A stretch of 64,000 bases of DNA from assembly GCA_945870425.1 (NCBI GenBank), contig CAMBSD010000002.1, forward strand, positions 186,001 through 250,000, in the 5' to 3' direction. Positions 63,773 to 64,000 of the stretch are shown here, piece by piece (within the stretch, counting starts at the first letter, position 1; each line of letters starts with the position of its first letter). The notes below the pieces were generated by a model. It worked only from the letters and a program-made list of their open reading frames with translations. It was not told where the DNA came from and did not search any database. The position numbers and the translations under genes were made by a program. The stretch is from Chitinophaga pinensis. Lineage in GTDB: Bacteria > Bacteroidota > Bacteroidia > UKL13-3.

Positions 63773-64000
63773 TTATTTCACTTCACATTCAAGCATTTTT
63801 TTGTCTGCTATAAATCCTTCCAGTTTATCGCCAATAGCCACTTTTCCAACACCTGCAGGAGTGCCTGTATAAATTAAATCACCTACTTTTAGCGTGAAGT
63901 AATTAGACACAAACGAAACAATTTTTTCAAAAGAAAATATCATATTATGGCTATTGCCTTTTTGCACCGTTTCACCATTCTTGGTTAAATGAAAAGTAAT
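63773..64000 (-). CDS. Fumarylacetoacetate hydrolase-family protein, C-terminal part (runs off window)
   Basis: The open frame continues to the window edge (ITFHLTKNGETVQKGNSHNM), so the gene starts outside. VGDLIYTGTPAGVGKVAIGD is the FAH-family signature near the C-terminus. The family hydrolyses or isomerises keto acids with a C-C bond. Residues 1 to about the middle are missing from view, so the substrate is not assigned. Confidence 0.88.
   Translation of the reverse strand: MTFHLTKNGETVQKGNSHNMIFSFEKIVSFVSNYFTLKVGDLIYTGTPAGVGKVAIGDKLEGFIADKKMLECEVK

Overview
The window is AT-rich DNA from a member of the Bacteroidota. Evidence for this is the T9SS type A C-terminal sorting domain (52746-54686), a flavobacterial-type exosortase (XrtF), an UpxY/NusG-like antiterminator heading a polysaccharide operon, a DPP IV-type S9 peptidase, a DUF4197 lipoprotein, and mostly absent Shine-Dalgarno sequences. 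I cannot fix the family or genus.

Region 1 (1-44670, all on the minus strand, transcribed from right to left) is one very large exopolysaccharide/capsule locus. In transcription order it holds: an UpxY/NusG-like antiterminator; Wza export lipoprotein; Wzc tyrosine kinase with a (Tyr-Gly)12 tail; TviB-type dehydrogenase and TviC-type epimerase (UDP-GlcNAcA/GalNAcA); an MBOAT plus SGNH O-acylation pair; fcl and gmd (GDP-L-fucose) split by a small GIY-YIG nuclease gene inside inverted palindromic repeats; Wzx and Wzy; two glycosyltransferases; an O-acetyltransferase; capE, a cupin gene, capF and capG (UDP-L-FucNAc), interrupted by a dead four-helix-bundle gene; a deacetylase-like gene; a HisC-like/HAD/ATP-grasp trio; further glycosyltransferases and a second deacetylase-like gene; a PglC-like initiating transferase; an acyl/aminoacyl-carrier cassette (KAS III, adenylation enzyme, formyltransferase, two carrier proteins, two SDRs, MBL-fold hydrolase); a second exosortase with a small membrane protein; a PglE-like aminotransferase; WbpB/WbpD/WbpE-like enzymes for a 2,3-diacetamido uronic acid; and XrtF with the start of its partner gene. 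The likely product is a Wzx/Wzy-type polysaccharide carrying L-Fuc, L-FucNAc, amino-uronic acids and unusual N- or O-acyl, formyl or amide decorations.

Region 2 (44919-48152, minus) has two tandem POT-family peptide transporters separated by a hairpin terminator.

Region 3 (48249-64000) is ordinary chromosomal background: DUF4197 lipoprotein, S9 peptidase, glycolate/lactate-type FAD oxidase, a T9SS-secreted protein, HolA, an HsdR-N-like protein, a CNT nucleoside transporter, a bifunctional nuclease, bactofilin, an AtpZ-like protein, MazG-like, Dtd, RsgA, CrcB, a small unknown protein, a BCP peroxiredoxin, an M23 peptidase and the C-terminal end of an FAH-family hydrolase.

The most unusual parts are the carrier-protein cassette at 6908-13020, the GIY-YIG/palindrome unit at 34485-35013, the amide-decoration-like trio at 18919-21607, and two exosortases in one polysaccharide locus. 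No tRNA, rRNA, prophage or CRISPR array was seen.
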